Made by a program: the position numbers and the translations under genes. Below are positions 17,102-25,096 of a DNA stretch of 64,000 bases, one piece after another (positions within the stretch are counted from its first letter, which is position 1; the number at the start of each line of letters is the position of its first letter). Below the pieces are notes generated by a model. It made no database searches and was not told where the DNA came from. It saw only the letters and a program-made list of their open reading frames with translations. Source of the DNA: Mycobacterium cookii (GTDB taxonomy: Bacteria; Actinomycetota; Actinomycetes; Mycobacteriales; Mycobacteriaceae); assembly GCF_010727945.1 (NCBI RefSeq), contig NZ_AP022569.1, forward strand, positions 3,534,001-3,598,000. Direction: 5' to 3'.

Positions 17102-18270
17102 CCCTCGGCGAGCGATTCGAGCCGGACGCGCTGGTCGCCGCTGCCTGCGCGCAAGCCGGCAGCGACGACTTCGGCGACGACGGCTGGCAGCCTGGCTTGA
17201 CACGCGTCACCGACGACCTTGTCAGCGAGGCCCGGCTGTCGGCGATCGGCGTCGAGATCGCGTACCTCGACATGATCCGTGCCCTGAAGAACCGGCTCGA
17301 GGTGATCGCCTGGCGCCGGCAGCACCCGGAGATCGCCGAGCAGCCGGTCACCGCACCGATCTTCATCGTCGGCCAACCCCGCACCGGCACAACGATTCTC
17401 TACGACCTGCTGGCCCAGGACCCGCAACTGCGCGCGCCGTTGACATGGGAGGTCGACGCGCCCTGCCCGGTGCCGCAGCCCGAGACCTATCACAGCGATC
17501 CGCGAATTGCCCAGACGCAGGCCAGCATTGAGCTCTCGGAGCAGATCATCCCGGGATTTCTGGCGTTTCACCCGATGGGGGCGCTGGTCGGTCAGGAGTG
17601 CGTCCGCATCACCGCCAGCGAGTTCACCAGCATGATCTTCTCGGTGCAGTACCGGCTGCCGAACTACTACCGCTGGCTGCTGTACGACGCCGACCATTCC
17701 GGCGCCTACCGGTATCACCGAATCTTCCTGCAGCACTTGCAGTCCGGTGTTCCAGGCCAATGGCTGCTGAAATCGCCGGCGCACCTGTGGCAGCTCGACG
17801 CCCTGCTGGCTGTGTACCCGGACGCGCTGATCGTGCAGACACACCGCGACCCGCTCAACGTCATCTCGTCGATCGCCGCGCTGACGCACCACCTGCGGCG
17901 GATGGGTAGCGACGAATCGAGCATCGCCGAGTGTGCGGCTCAGTCCTACGAGGAGATCGTGGTCGGCCTCGATCGTGCGATGGCGCTGCGCGACAGCGGC
18001 GCCGTCCCGGCGGACCGCGTGATCGACGTCCAGTTCTCCGACTTCATGAGTGACCCGTGGGCCACGATCAAAGCCATCTACACATCGCTCGGCCGCGAAC
18101 TGAGTTCGGAGGCCGCCACGAAGATGCGAGATTTCCTGGCCGCGAATCCCGGCGACGGCGGACGCGGTCGCTACACCTGGTCGGACACCGGTCTGGACGC
18201 CGCAGAAGTCCGTGACCGGGTGCGGGCATATCAGGATCGCTACGGGGTGCGGACCGAAGAACTGCGCTGA
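17098..18270 (+). CDS. Sulfotransferase family protein
   Basis: A 390-residue cytosolic protein. The PAPS 5'-phosphosulfate loop is PIFIVGQPRTGTTILYDLL (GQPRTGTT at 92-99). The 3'-phosphate loop region follows as LLKSPAHLWQLDALLAVYPDALIVQTHRDP with Arg and the later Ser pair (NVISS). This is the Stf-like class abundant in mycobacteria, which sulfate lipids, sugars or small molecules. GTGA overlap with the upstream gene indicates an operon. The acceptor is unknown. Confidence 0.87.
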   Translation: MTLGERFEPDALVAAACAQAGSDDFGDDGWQPGLTRVTDDLVSEARLSAIGVEIAYLDMIRALKNRLEVIAWRRQHPEIAEQPVTAPIFIVGQPRTGTTILYDLLAQDPQLRAPLTWEVDAPCPVPQPETYHSDPRIAQTQASIELSEQIIPGFLAFHPMGALVGQECVRITASEFTSMIFSVQYRLPNYYRWLLYDADHSGAYRYHRIFLQHLQSGVPGQWLLKSPAHLWQLDALLAVYPDALIVQTHRDPLNVISSIAALTHHLRRMGSDESSIAECAAQSYEEIVVGLDRAMALRDSGAVPADRVIDVQFSDFMSDPWATIKAIYTSLGRELSSEAATKMRDFLAANPGDGGRGRYTWSDTGLDAAEVRDRVRAYQDRYGVRTEELR

Positions 18271-18312
18271 CAACGGGAATACTCGGCGGCGGTTCGTTGG
18301 TTGCGCCCCGAC

Positions 18313-18738
18313 ATGACCGCATTTTCGGAGACCCAACGCCAGGAGTTCCTCGCGGATTTACATGTCGGCGTGTTGTCAGTTGCCGCCGGCGACCGCCCGC
18401 CGGCCAGCGTCCCGATCTGGTACGGCTACACACCTGGCGGCAACATCCTGATCAGCACCGGGGCGTCGTCACGCAAGGCCAGGCTGATCGAGCAGGCCGG
18501 CGCGGTGAGCCTGGTCGTCCAGCGCGAGGAGCCACCGTATCAGTATGTCGTCGTCGAGGGCACTGTCGTCGACACCACCACGCCGACGCCGCTGAACGTG
18601 CGCGAGGACATCGCGATCCGGTACCTGGGCGAGGACGGCGGGCGCGCCTTCGTCAAGAGCCTCGAGGGACAACAGAGCGTGCTGTTCACCATTCGCCCCG
18701 ACCGCTGGATCACCGCCGACTTCTCCGGCGAATTGTAA
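18313..18738 (+). CDS. Pyridoxamine-phosphate-oxidase/F420-type split-barrel protein
   Basis: About 141 residues, beginning MTAFSETQRQEFLADLHVGVLSVAAGDRPPASVPIWYGY, the opening strands of the FMN/F420-binding split barrel. VSLVVQREEPPYQYVVVEGTV is the dimer-forming strand pair. Mycobacterial members are often F420H2-dependent reductases or heme-degrading-like enzymes; cofactor cannot be decided here. A TTG at 18301 could add four residues. It sits 42 bp after the sulfotransferase gene and may be part of the operon. Confidence 0.8.
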   Translation: MTAFSETQRQEFLADLHVGVLSVAAGDRPPASVPIWYGYTPGGNILISTGASSRKARLIEQAGAVSLVVQREEPPYQYVVVEGTVVDTTTPTPLNVREDIAIRYLGEDGGRAFVKSLEGQQSVLFTIRPDRWITADFSGEL

Positions 18739-18789
18739 GGCCGTGTCGGACCTCGGGAGCCGACTCCTTTAGTCATAGTCTGCTTTTCG

Positions 18790-19521
18790 ATGGACCTCGA
18801 CCGCATCACCAACCCGCTGCGACTGGCCAGGGGCTCGCACCAGCCGGGCTCGGGCAAGGGGTGCGCGATGAACGTGATCTCCTACATCAACGGCGACGAA
18901 CAGATCACCGATTTTCCCGCTACCTCCGCCCGCCCGCTCGCGTCGTTTGTGCAGTTGTGCAACGACCTGCTGGCCGGTCCCGACGGTTACCTCACCCCGG
19001 CCGACAGCCTGCTCGTACTCGACCTCGGTTGGCTGACGGTGGGCACCGCCGACGTCGCCGACGCGGTCATGCACATCTGGGTCACCAAGCTGTTGATCAG
19101 CCCGCCGTGGGGCGTCGTTCGATACGCCGCGGGCGCGGCGGCCGAGGCGATCACCGAAATCGCCGAGCTGCATCGGCGACTCGCGCCCGGCGACATGCCA
19201 CCAATCGCGCAGTGGGACAAGGCCGCTCACGCGGCGCGCGCAGCCGGTGAGACCTCCGAAGGCGCCGAATTGTATGCGGTGCGGGCGGCCTGCCAGTCCA
19301 CCGCGCTCGTCGAGACCGACGACTGGGACACCCTGGATGCGGTGACCGGTAATGCCCTGCGCGCACACCGGCTGGCGAACGACGATGCCGGGGCCGCGCG
19401 GATCGTGGAGGTCACCCGCAACGCGATCCGGTCGTGGCGACGCCTGGCCGGGCTGAGCGTGGTGGGTAACGACCCCATTCCGGTTGCCGGTGTTCGGACC
19501 CGCAAGGTGGTGGCCGCCTGA
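18790..19521 (+). CDS. Conserved hypothetical protein
   Basis: A 243-residue protein that I do not recognise by function. N-terminal part: LARGSHQPGSGKGCAMNVISYINGDEQITDFP, then a helical region with PLASFVQLCNDLLAG. It is Ala-rich with a Trp-containing middle (VMHIWVTKLLISPPWGVVRYAAGAAAEAIT) and a basic end (IRSWRRLAGL). No signal peptide or clear membrane helix. It is 51 bp downstream of the split-barrel gene on the same strand and converges with an MFS gene. Confidence 0.65.
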   Translation: MDLDRITNPLRLARGSHQPGSGKGCAMNVISYINGDEQITDFPATSARPLASFVQLCNDLLAGPDGYLTPADSLLVLDLGWLTVGTADVADAVMHIWVTKLLISPPWGVVRYAAGAAAEAITEIAELHRRLAPGDMPPIAQWDKAAHAARAAGETSEGAELYAVRAACQSTALVETDDWDTLDAVTGNALRAHRLANDDAGAARIVEVTRNAIRSWRRLAGLSVVGNDPIPVAGVRTRKVVAA

Positions 19522-19537
19522 TTCGGGGCGTCCCGAT

Positions 19538-20746
19538 TCAGTTCTGCCGGTGACTGTCTCGGCGTAGTCGCATCGTTCGGCTGACCGCCGCGACCGATGC
19601 CAGGATGGCCATTATCCCGAGCACGAGCATCGTGACGTCGGATCCTCCGGTGGTCAACAGCAGCGGCAAGCCGAACCCGATGTAGGTGACCGAGTAGAAC
19701 ACCCCGGTCAGCGTTCCCCGGACATGTTGCGGCGCAGCAGCTTCCAGGTCGATCAAACCTTCGCGTAGCGAAAGGCCGGATGCACAGCCAAGGATCAGCA
19801 GGAGCGGCAGGCTCATCGCGAGCGTCATGGTGGGCGGAGCGACCGCGATCAGCGCGTAGCTCAGTGCCGCCAGCACGGCGCCGGTGGTGCCGGCGCGCGG
19901 TCCCCAGTTGGCCGCACGGGCGATGATCTGGATGACCCCACTCGCGCCGTTGACGGTCAGGGCGGCCAACCCGGCGGCCACCGGCGCGGCCAGCCCGGTG
20001 TGGACCCGAGCCGGGATGGTGACGAATCCCAGTGTTGCCGAGGCGAATACCCACGGCGCCAGGGGCAGGGCCCAACTCAACGCCCGGGTGATGCCCTGAC
20101 GCGACGCGGTCTCTTGCGCGGGGCCGCGAGACTCGTCCGCAACGGCTGTCGGTGAGCGCCGCGTGGCCAGGACCGCGACGGTCATCGCGGCCAGGACCAG
20201 AACGGCGGCAACGGCGAAGGACATCTGAACGCCGGGCTCACCGGCGCCGGTGATCAGCCCGCCGGCGAATGGTCCGACCGCGAAGCCCACGATCAACACC
20301 GCCCCCGCGGTGGCCGCCCCGGCGGGGCCTTTCAGGTCCGACGCCCACGCGGTGCCCGAACTCATCGTCAGACCCACACCGATGCCGACGGTCAACCGTC
20401 CGACCGTCAACACGTCGGGCTGCTGAGAGAGCAGCATCGCGACCGTTCCGGCGGCCGCGGTCGCCGAACCGGTCAGAGCCACCGCGCGCCGCCCGAGCGC
20501 GTCCGAGGCGCGACCACCCAACAGCAGGCCGGGTAGCAGTCCGACCGCATAGATGCCGAAGATCGCGTCGAGCGTGGCAGTGCTGAGGTGTTGCCGATCG
20601 CTGATCGCGGGCATCAGCGCCACGAAATGGTTGGCCACCCATCCGGTCGCCAGCAGGACAGCCAGAACGGCACCGAACTCGACGTTCACCCGAGGTGCGG
20701 CCGAGGCCGGTTGCGGCTCGCGCAGCAGGCTGGTCGGCCGGTTCAT
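19538..20746 (-). CDS. MFS transporter (12-TM)
   Basis: About 402 residues with 12 predicted hydrophobic segments. The loop 2-3 motif is GGRASDALGRRAV and TM4 contains LTVGRLTVGIGVGLTMSSGTAWASDL. The ATG at 20746 (MNRPTSLL) has AAAGGCAG upstream; the frame is open further but without a better site. The C-terminal tail is Arg-rich. It lies directly downstream of a FAD-oxidoreductase remnant on the same strand, so it may once have been its operon partner. Substrate unknown. Confidence 0.85.
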   Translation of the reverse strand: MNRPTSLLREPQPASAAPRVNVEFGAVLAVLLATGWVANHFVALMPAISDRQHLSTATLDAIFGIYAVGLLPGLLLGGRASDALGRRAVALTGSATAAAGTVAMLLSQQPDVLTVGRLTVGIGVGLTMSSGTAWASDLKGPAGAATAGAVLIVGFAVGPFAGGLITGAGEPGVQMSFAVAAVLVLAAMTVAVLATRRSPTAVADESRGPAQETASRQGITRALSWALPLAPWVFASATLGFVTIPARVHTGLAAPVAAGLAALTVNGASGVIQIIARAANWGPRAGTTGAVLAALSYALIAVAPPTMTLAMSLPLLLILGCASGLSLREGLIDLEAAAPQHVRGTLTGVFYSVTYIGFGLPLLLTTGGSDVTMLVLGIMAILASVAAVSRTMRLRRDSHRQN

Positions 20747-20801
20747 GGGCTGCCTTTCTGCTTGGAGGTCGCGATCTGACACGACGACGACGCCTGGGAA
20801 G

Positions 20802-21116
20802 TTATTCCCGGTCGAGCGGCGATCGCAACGCATTTAATCCGGTGTCGTCGGCGGGCAGCTCATCGTTCAGCACGGCGTGAGCGAGCAGTTCGCCGAGCAG
20901 TGGACCGAATTTCATCAGGTTGGCGCCAACGAATCCGATGACGCGATTCCGGCGGGGTACCCGCCATCCGTCGCCGCCGGCGTCGAGCCACGGGGCCCGC
21001 ACGGTGACGCAATTCACCTCGGCGACCGGCGACAGCGACGGGAAGAGGTCGCGAACGGTGCCGGCGTCCGGCACCGGTTGGCCGCCACTGTTCCACAGCG
21101 GCGATAGGATGCGCAC
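20802..21116 (-). pseudogene. FAD-dependent oxidoreductase (DAO-type) C-terminal remnant
   Basis: Reading leftward, about 100 codons encode VNCVTVRAPWLD, RVIGFVGANLMKFGPLLGELLAHAVLNDELP and end LRSPLDRE. The GFVGANLMKFGPLLG stretch is the C-terminal FAD-contacting segment of sarcosine-oxidase/SolA-like amine oxidoreductases. The ~270 residues that should precede it, including the GxGxxG Rossmann motif, are missing: the frame upstream is only the antisense of the hydrolase gene at 21117. I read this as a decayed gene. The exact break is uncertain. Confidence 0.6.
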
Positions 21117-22607
21117 GTGCCGATCGGTGACGCTCTGCCGGCGTTCACGCCGATGCCCGGGAAACCCGCACTCCTGTTGGGCGCGTTCGATATGGCCGAC
21201 GTGGGCTACGCCGCCGAGGAGTTCTTCGTCTCCGGAACGGCTTCGTCGTACAGCCCGGTCACCGAGCTCGGCCCGGACGGCCGCTGGACCGTCACACCCT
21301 CGGACACGGCCGACTTCACCACCCGGATCGTCGTGTTGACACCTGCCGATCGCGCCCGGTTCAACGGGACCGTGCTCGTCGAGTGGCTCAACGTCAGCGG
21401 CGGCATCGATGCACCCGCGGTGTGGATGATGGCGCATCGCGAGATGATGCGCGCGGGCTACGGCTACGTGGCGGTGTCTGCCCAACGCGTCGGCGTCGAA
21501 GGCGGCGCGAATCTCATGGGCATCGATATGTCACTGAAAAGTCAAGACAAGCAACGATATTCGCCATTGCACCATCCTGGCGACGGCTACTCCTATGACA
21601 TCTTCTCACTCGCCGGGCAACTCGTCCGAGATGTGTTGAGCGACCTGGAGGTCGAGCACCTCATCGCGGTGGGCGAGTCGCAGTCGGCTTTGTTCCTGAC
21701 GACCTACATCAACGCCGTCGACCCGCTCGCGCAGGTCTACGAAGGCTTCCTGGTGCACTCGCGATTCGGGCCCGCCGCCCCACTGGACGGCGGTTCGATA
21801 TTCGGCGCGCTGGAAGATCCCACCTCGCCGGCCATCAGGTTCCGCCCCGATCTACGTGTTCCGGTCTTCACGATCATCACCGAGACCGACCTGTTCGGCG
21901 CCCGGCGCCCGGGCTACCACGGCGCGAGACAGCCTGACACCCAACGGCTTCGGGTGTGGGAGATCGCCGGCACGGCACATGCGGACAACTACACGATTCA
22001 GGTGGCGCCGATCGACAGCGGGTTCGCGGCGTTGGCCGACATCGTCGCCGCCTATGCGCCGACCGACCTGCTGATGGGTCAGCAACTGGATCACTGCATC
22101 AACTTCGCGCCGCAGCACCACTATGTGCTGCAGGCTGCGCTGTCGCAGCTGCGCGACTGGGTGCGCACCGGCTGGCTACCGCCCAGCGGCGCACCCATCG
22201 AATTGCAGGACGGTGAGCCAGTTTTCGACGAGCACGGGCTCGCGTTGGGCGGGGTCCGGACGCCGTGGGTCGATGTGCCACTGGCCCGGACCTCTGGCGT
22301 CGGGGGCGAGGAGACCACGATGTCGTCGATCTTCGGTTCCGGCGAGCCCTTCGATGCCGCGACCGTGCGTCGGCTCTACCCGGGCGGGGCCGCGGATTAT
22401 CTGGGGCGCTTCACCGCGTCACTGGACGCGGCGATCCAGGCGGGGTTCATCTTGGTCGCCGATCGCGAGGAGATCGTGCAACTCGCGGCCGCGACGTTTC
22501 CCGAACCTCGACGATTAGAGCGGGGCAGCCTCGAGGGTCAGGCTGAACAAGGCCCACGCCATGCAGAACAGGAAGTTCAGCGTGACCAGGACCAGGCCCA
22601 GAAATAG
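21117..22607 (+). CDS. Alpha/beta-hydrolase domain protein (Abhydrolase_10-like)
   Basis: A 496-residue protein starting at GTG 21117 (MPIGDALPAFTPMPGKPALL). The segments EFFVSGTASSY, GTVLVEWLNVSGG, DIFSLAGQLVR, HLIAVGESQSALFLTTYINAV (nucleophile elbow with GESQS) and AHADNY match the large actinobacterial hydrolase family found beside degradative genes. It is probably a cytosolic esterase or lactonase. The last ~30 residues (LERGSLEGQAEQG onward) are charged and lie antisense to the convergent membrane-protein gene, which suggests loss of an earlier stop codon. Confidence 0.8.
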   Translation: MPIGDALPAFTPMPGKPALLLGAFDMADVGYAAEEFFVSGTASSYSPVTELGPDGRWTVTPSDTADFTTRIVVLTPADRARFNGTVLVEWLNVSGGIDAPAVWMMAHREMMRAGYGYVAVSAQRVGVEGGANLMGIDMSLKSQDKQRYSPLHHPGDGYSYDIFSLAGQLVRDVLSDLEVEHLIAVGESQSALFLTTYINAVDPLAQVYEGFLVHSRFGPAAPLDGGSIFGALEDPTSPAIRFRPDLRVPVFTIITETDLFGARRPGYHGARQPDTQRLRVWEIAGTAHADNYTIQVAPIDSGFAALADIVAAYAPTDLLMGQQLDHCINFAPQHHYVLQAALSQLRDWVRTGWLPPSGAPIELQDGEPVFDEHGLALGGVRTPWVDVPLARTSGVGGEETTMSSIFGSGEPFDAATVRRLYPGGAADYLGRFTASLDAAIQAGFILVADREEIVQLAAATFPEPRRLERGSLEGQAEQGPRHAEQEVQRDQDQAQK

Positions 22608-22895
22608 CAGCGAGCGAGTGCCGCGCCGCTTCATCCGCTGGACCCGCGCGCTGAATTGTTCACGCTTGAGTCGCGTCGCGATCAACCCGAAATTGAAATC
22701 GGCCATCTCGGCGTGAGCGGCCGGCGAACCCGCCAGCATCATCTGGAGCCGATCGGGAGGGGTTGTCACGCCGACCCGTGCGAAGCGCCGACTCAGCCGG
22801 CGTGCCTGCCGGCGACCGACGACCTGATTGCGAATCTGCAGCCGCCGCGGTAGATGCCCACGTTCGTGCCCCCAGGGGGTCGACGGGGTCATCAC
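22515..22895 (-). CDS. Small conserved membrane protein
   Basis: A 126-residue protein. The N-terminal ~90 residues are strongly basic (QIRNQVVGRRQARRLSRRF), followed by one hydrophobic helix near the C-terminus (SLLFLGLVLVTLNFLFCMAWALFSL). This gives a tail-anchored-like topology with a cytosolic basic region. Family not recognised. Its 3' end overlaps the convergent hydrolase gene by 93 bp. It is divergent from the FAD-oxidoreductase unit, and a KstR-like box lies in the gap. Confidence 0.6.
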   Translation of the reverse strand: MMTPSTPWGHERGHLPRRLQIRNQVVGRRQARRLSRRFARVGVTTPPDRLQMMLAGSPAAHAEMADFNFGLIATRLKREQFSARVQRMKRRGTRSLLFLGLVLVTLNFLFCMAWALFSLTLEAAPL

Positions 22896-22968
22896 ACGCG
22901 GGATTCTAATCAGCTTGTGTTCGATATCGGAAGCATCCGGCGCAATTGTCCGTCCACGAACGGCAAAC

Positions 22969-22982
22969 TAGAACGTGTTACA
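22969..22982. promoter_or_regulatory. KstR-like operator (TAGAACGTGTTACA)
   Basis: The sequence fits the published KstR consensus TnnAACnnGTTnnA at every fixed position. KstR is the TetR repressor of cholesterol catabolism in mycobacteria. The site lies 22 bp before a 32-codon ORF (23005) that leads into the FAD-oxidoreductase gene, and 73 bp upstream of the divergent small membrane protein gene. A chance match is possible at genome scale, but its place in a promoter gap is right. Confidence 0.6.
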
Positions 22983-23004
22983 GTTTGGCGGTGAGGAGGT
23001 CGAG

Positions 23005-23103
23005 ATGATCGCACCGTCGTCATCCACAATGCCTCAGTCTGACCAAAAGCCCTGTCCCTTAACATCATTCGGGTTCACCCCGGTGGACACGGCGACGACA
23101 TGA
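23005..23103 (+). CDS. 32-codon small ORF coupled to the FAD oxidoreductase
   Basis: ATG at 23005 is preceded by GAGGAGG at about 7 nt, a near-ideal ribosome-binding site. The peptide reads MIAPSSSTMPQSDQKPCPLT followed by SFGFTPVDTATT, and its TGA overlaps the next gene's ATG as ATGA at 23100. The downstream gene has no good site of its own, so this ORF probably delivers ribosomes to it. The peptide has no signal sequence or membrane helix and one Cys. It may be only a translational leader or a functional microprotein. Confidence 0.6.
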   Translation: MIAPSSSTMPQSDQKPCPLTSFGFTPVDTATT

Positions 23104-24224
23104 CCCGCAAGCGCGTCGTGGTCGCCGGGCTCGGGGACGTCGGCATCCTCGCCGCGATGCGGCTCGCGCGGCACGCCGATGTTGTCGGCATCTCGGTCAA
23201 GCCGGGCCTGGTCAGCGGCCAGGAACTCGGCGTCCGGTTGTCCCGACCTCGCGACTGGGCTCGCGACTACTGGATCCCGTTCGACAGATTTCGCCGCCTG
23301 GACCGGGTGCGGATCATTCAGGGCGCCCTGACCGGCGTCGACCTGGCCGCCAAGACCGTCTCCGGCCGGCTCGACGACGGCTCGACGTTCACCGAGGGCT
23401 ACGACGCGCTGGTCGTCTCCACCGGGGTCAGCAACGGCTTCTGGCGTCGGCCGACCCTGCAATCGGCCGCTGACATCGGCGGCGATCTCGGTGCCGCACA
23501 TGGCCGATTGGCCGCCGTCCGGTCGGTGATCGTCGTGGGCGGCGGAGCGGCAGCGGTCAGCAGTGCCGCCAACATGGCAACCACCTGGCCGGACAAGCGA
23601 ATCGACCTGTACTTCCCCGGCGAGCGGGCCCTCGTCGGCTATCACCCGAAGACCTGGCAGCGGATCAGCGGCCGGCTGCGCGACCTCGGGGTGGGCCTGC
23701 ACCCGGGGCATCGCGCCGCGGTCGAGGACGGCTTCGCGGGTGACGAGATCACCAGCGGTCCCGTGCAATGGACCACCGGACAACCCCCGGCGACCGCCGA
23801 GGCCGTGCTCTGGGCCGTAGGGCGGGTACAACCCAACACCGATTGGCTACCCGCCGACGTGCTGGACGAGCACGGCTTCGTGCGCGTGACGCCTGAGCTC
23901 GAGGTGCCCGGCCATCCGGGCGTGTTCGCGGCCGGTGACGTCGCGGCGACCGACCCGCTGCGCAGTTCCGCGCGCAACCGCGGAGATGCCTTGGTGGCCA
24001 GAAACATTCGCGCTCAGTTCGACGGCAAGCCGTTGCGCAGCTACAAAGCCCCGGGCCGACGCTGGGGTTCGTTGCTGGGGATACAGCGCAACGGCCTGGA
24101 GGTCTTCCTGCCGACGGGTCAGGCGTTCCGCTTACCGTCGTGGTCGGTGCAACGGATCGTCATGCCGCTGATCGTCCGGCGTGGGATGTACGGCGGGGTC
24201 CGGGAAAACCACCCGTCGATCTGA
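23100..24224 (+). CDS. FAD-dependent pyridine-nucleotide oxidoreductase (NDH-2/AIF-like)
   Basis: A 374-residue two-dinucleotide-domain flavoprotein. The N-terminal FAD motif is VVVAGLGDVGILAAMRLARH, the NAD(P) motif is SVIVVGGGAAAVSSAANMA (~140-158), and the closing FAD motif is GVFAAGDVAATDP. TGV and AVG linkers are present. A C-terminal basic/aromatic segment (WSVQRIVMPLIVRRGMYGG) may touch the membrane, as in type II NADH dehydrogenases or FSP1-like quinone reductases. It starts within the stop of a small ORF. A KstR-like box upstream suggests a link with sterol catabolism. Confidence 0.82.
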   Translation: MTRKRVVVAGLGDVGILAAMRLARHADVVGISVKPGLVSGQELGVRLSRPRDWARDYWIPFDRFRRLDRVRIIQGALTGVDLAAKTVSGRLDDGSTFTEGYDALVVSTGVSNGFWRRPTLQSAADIGGDLGAAHGRLAAVRSVIVVGGGAAAVSSAANMATTWPDKRIDLYFPGERALVGYHPKTWQRISGRLRDLGVGLHPGHRAAVEDGFAGDEITSGPVQWTTGQPPATAEAVLWAVGRVQPNTDWLPADVLDEHGFVRVTPELEVPGHPGVFAAGDVAATDPLRSSARNRGDALVARNIRAQFDGKPLRSYKAPGRRWGSLLGIQRNGLEVFLPTGQAFRLPSWSVQRIVMPLIVRRGMYGGVRENHPSI

Positions 24225-24230
24225 CGAGCG

Positions 24231-24971
24231 TCAGCCCAGCTTGCCGCGCACCCATTGCAACTGCCCGATGCTTTTGGTCCGCACGCTGACGAAGCCGTGG
24301 TCCTCGAGGATGTCGCCGATCTCGTCTTCGCTGAACAGATGAGCCCCGCCGGTGGGCAGCTTGATCCCGAGGTCGATCGGCGGGCGCAGCGTCGGCACCA
24401 TCACCGCCAGGCGTCCGCCGGGCCGCAGTACGCGGGCGATCTCGGCCAGCGTCGCCGCCGGATCGGGAATCAGTTGCAGCACAGCGATCGACACCGCGGC
24501 GTCGACGGTCTGGTCGCGCAACGGGAGTCGTTGCGCGTCCGCCCGTAAGAAGCCGACCTGCGATCCGGCCGCGGAGTTTACGGCGCGCGCCAGCATCGGC
24601 TCGGAGATGTCGACGCCCAGCGCCAGCCCGTCAGGTCCGACCGCGCGAGCCAGTTGCGCGGTGATCGAACCGGGACCGCAGCCAACGTCGAGGGCGGTGC
24701 CGCCCGGCGGGATGCTCAGCCAGTCGATGGGCAGTTGCCACGCCGCGATGAACCGGCGACTCAGCGCCTGAACGTTGTCGTAGAAGAAAGATCCGATGGT
24801 CGATGCCCACGCTGCCTGGATGACGCCGGTGTTCTTGGCGACGTCGTCATCTTCCGGCGTGTTGAGCAGGTCGAGGTAGCCCTTGCTGACATCCGGTTCC
24901 GCCGGTGGGTCGGTGAGTAGGTCCAGCGCCTTACGAAGCGCGGGCGGCAACATCGTGCTCAGATCGGTCAT
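24231..24971 (-). CDS. Class I SAM-dependent methyltransferase
   Basis: About 246 residues, starting MTDLSTMLPPALRKALDLL with GAAGGAAC upstream. Motif I is ALDVGCGPGSITAQLARAV, followed by the acidic VDIS loop, FLRADAQRLPLRD and VLRPGGRLAVMVPTLRP. These are the features of ubiquinone/menaquinone-type (Methyltransf_11) enzymes acting on small molecules or lipids. The 50-residue N-terminal extension (FFYDNVQALSRRFIAAWQLP) precedes the core. Convergent with the FAD oxidoreductase gene, 6 bp apart. Confidence 0.85.
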   Translation of the reverse strand: MTDLSTMLPPALRKALDLLTDPPAEPDVSKGYLDLLNTPEDDDVAKNTGVIQAAWASTIGSFFYDNVQALSRRFIAAWQLPIDWLSIPPGGTALDVGCGPGSITAQLARAVGPDGLALGVDISEPMLARAVNSAAGSQVGFLRADAQRLPLRDQTVDAAVSIAVLQLIPDPAATLAEIARVLRPGGRLAVMVPTLRPPIDLGIKLPTGGAHLFSEDEIGDILEDHGFVSVRTKSIGQLQWVRGKLG

Positions 24972-25096
24972 CTGTGTTCCTTCGACGAAATACGTTGTTC
25001 TGCAATTGTTTACGATGCCCACACCGTGACGCGTAGTGGAGTGGCCCGGTGCTGGAAGCCTACGCCGAGGGGTCGGATGATTTCACCCGTCGCAGG

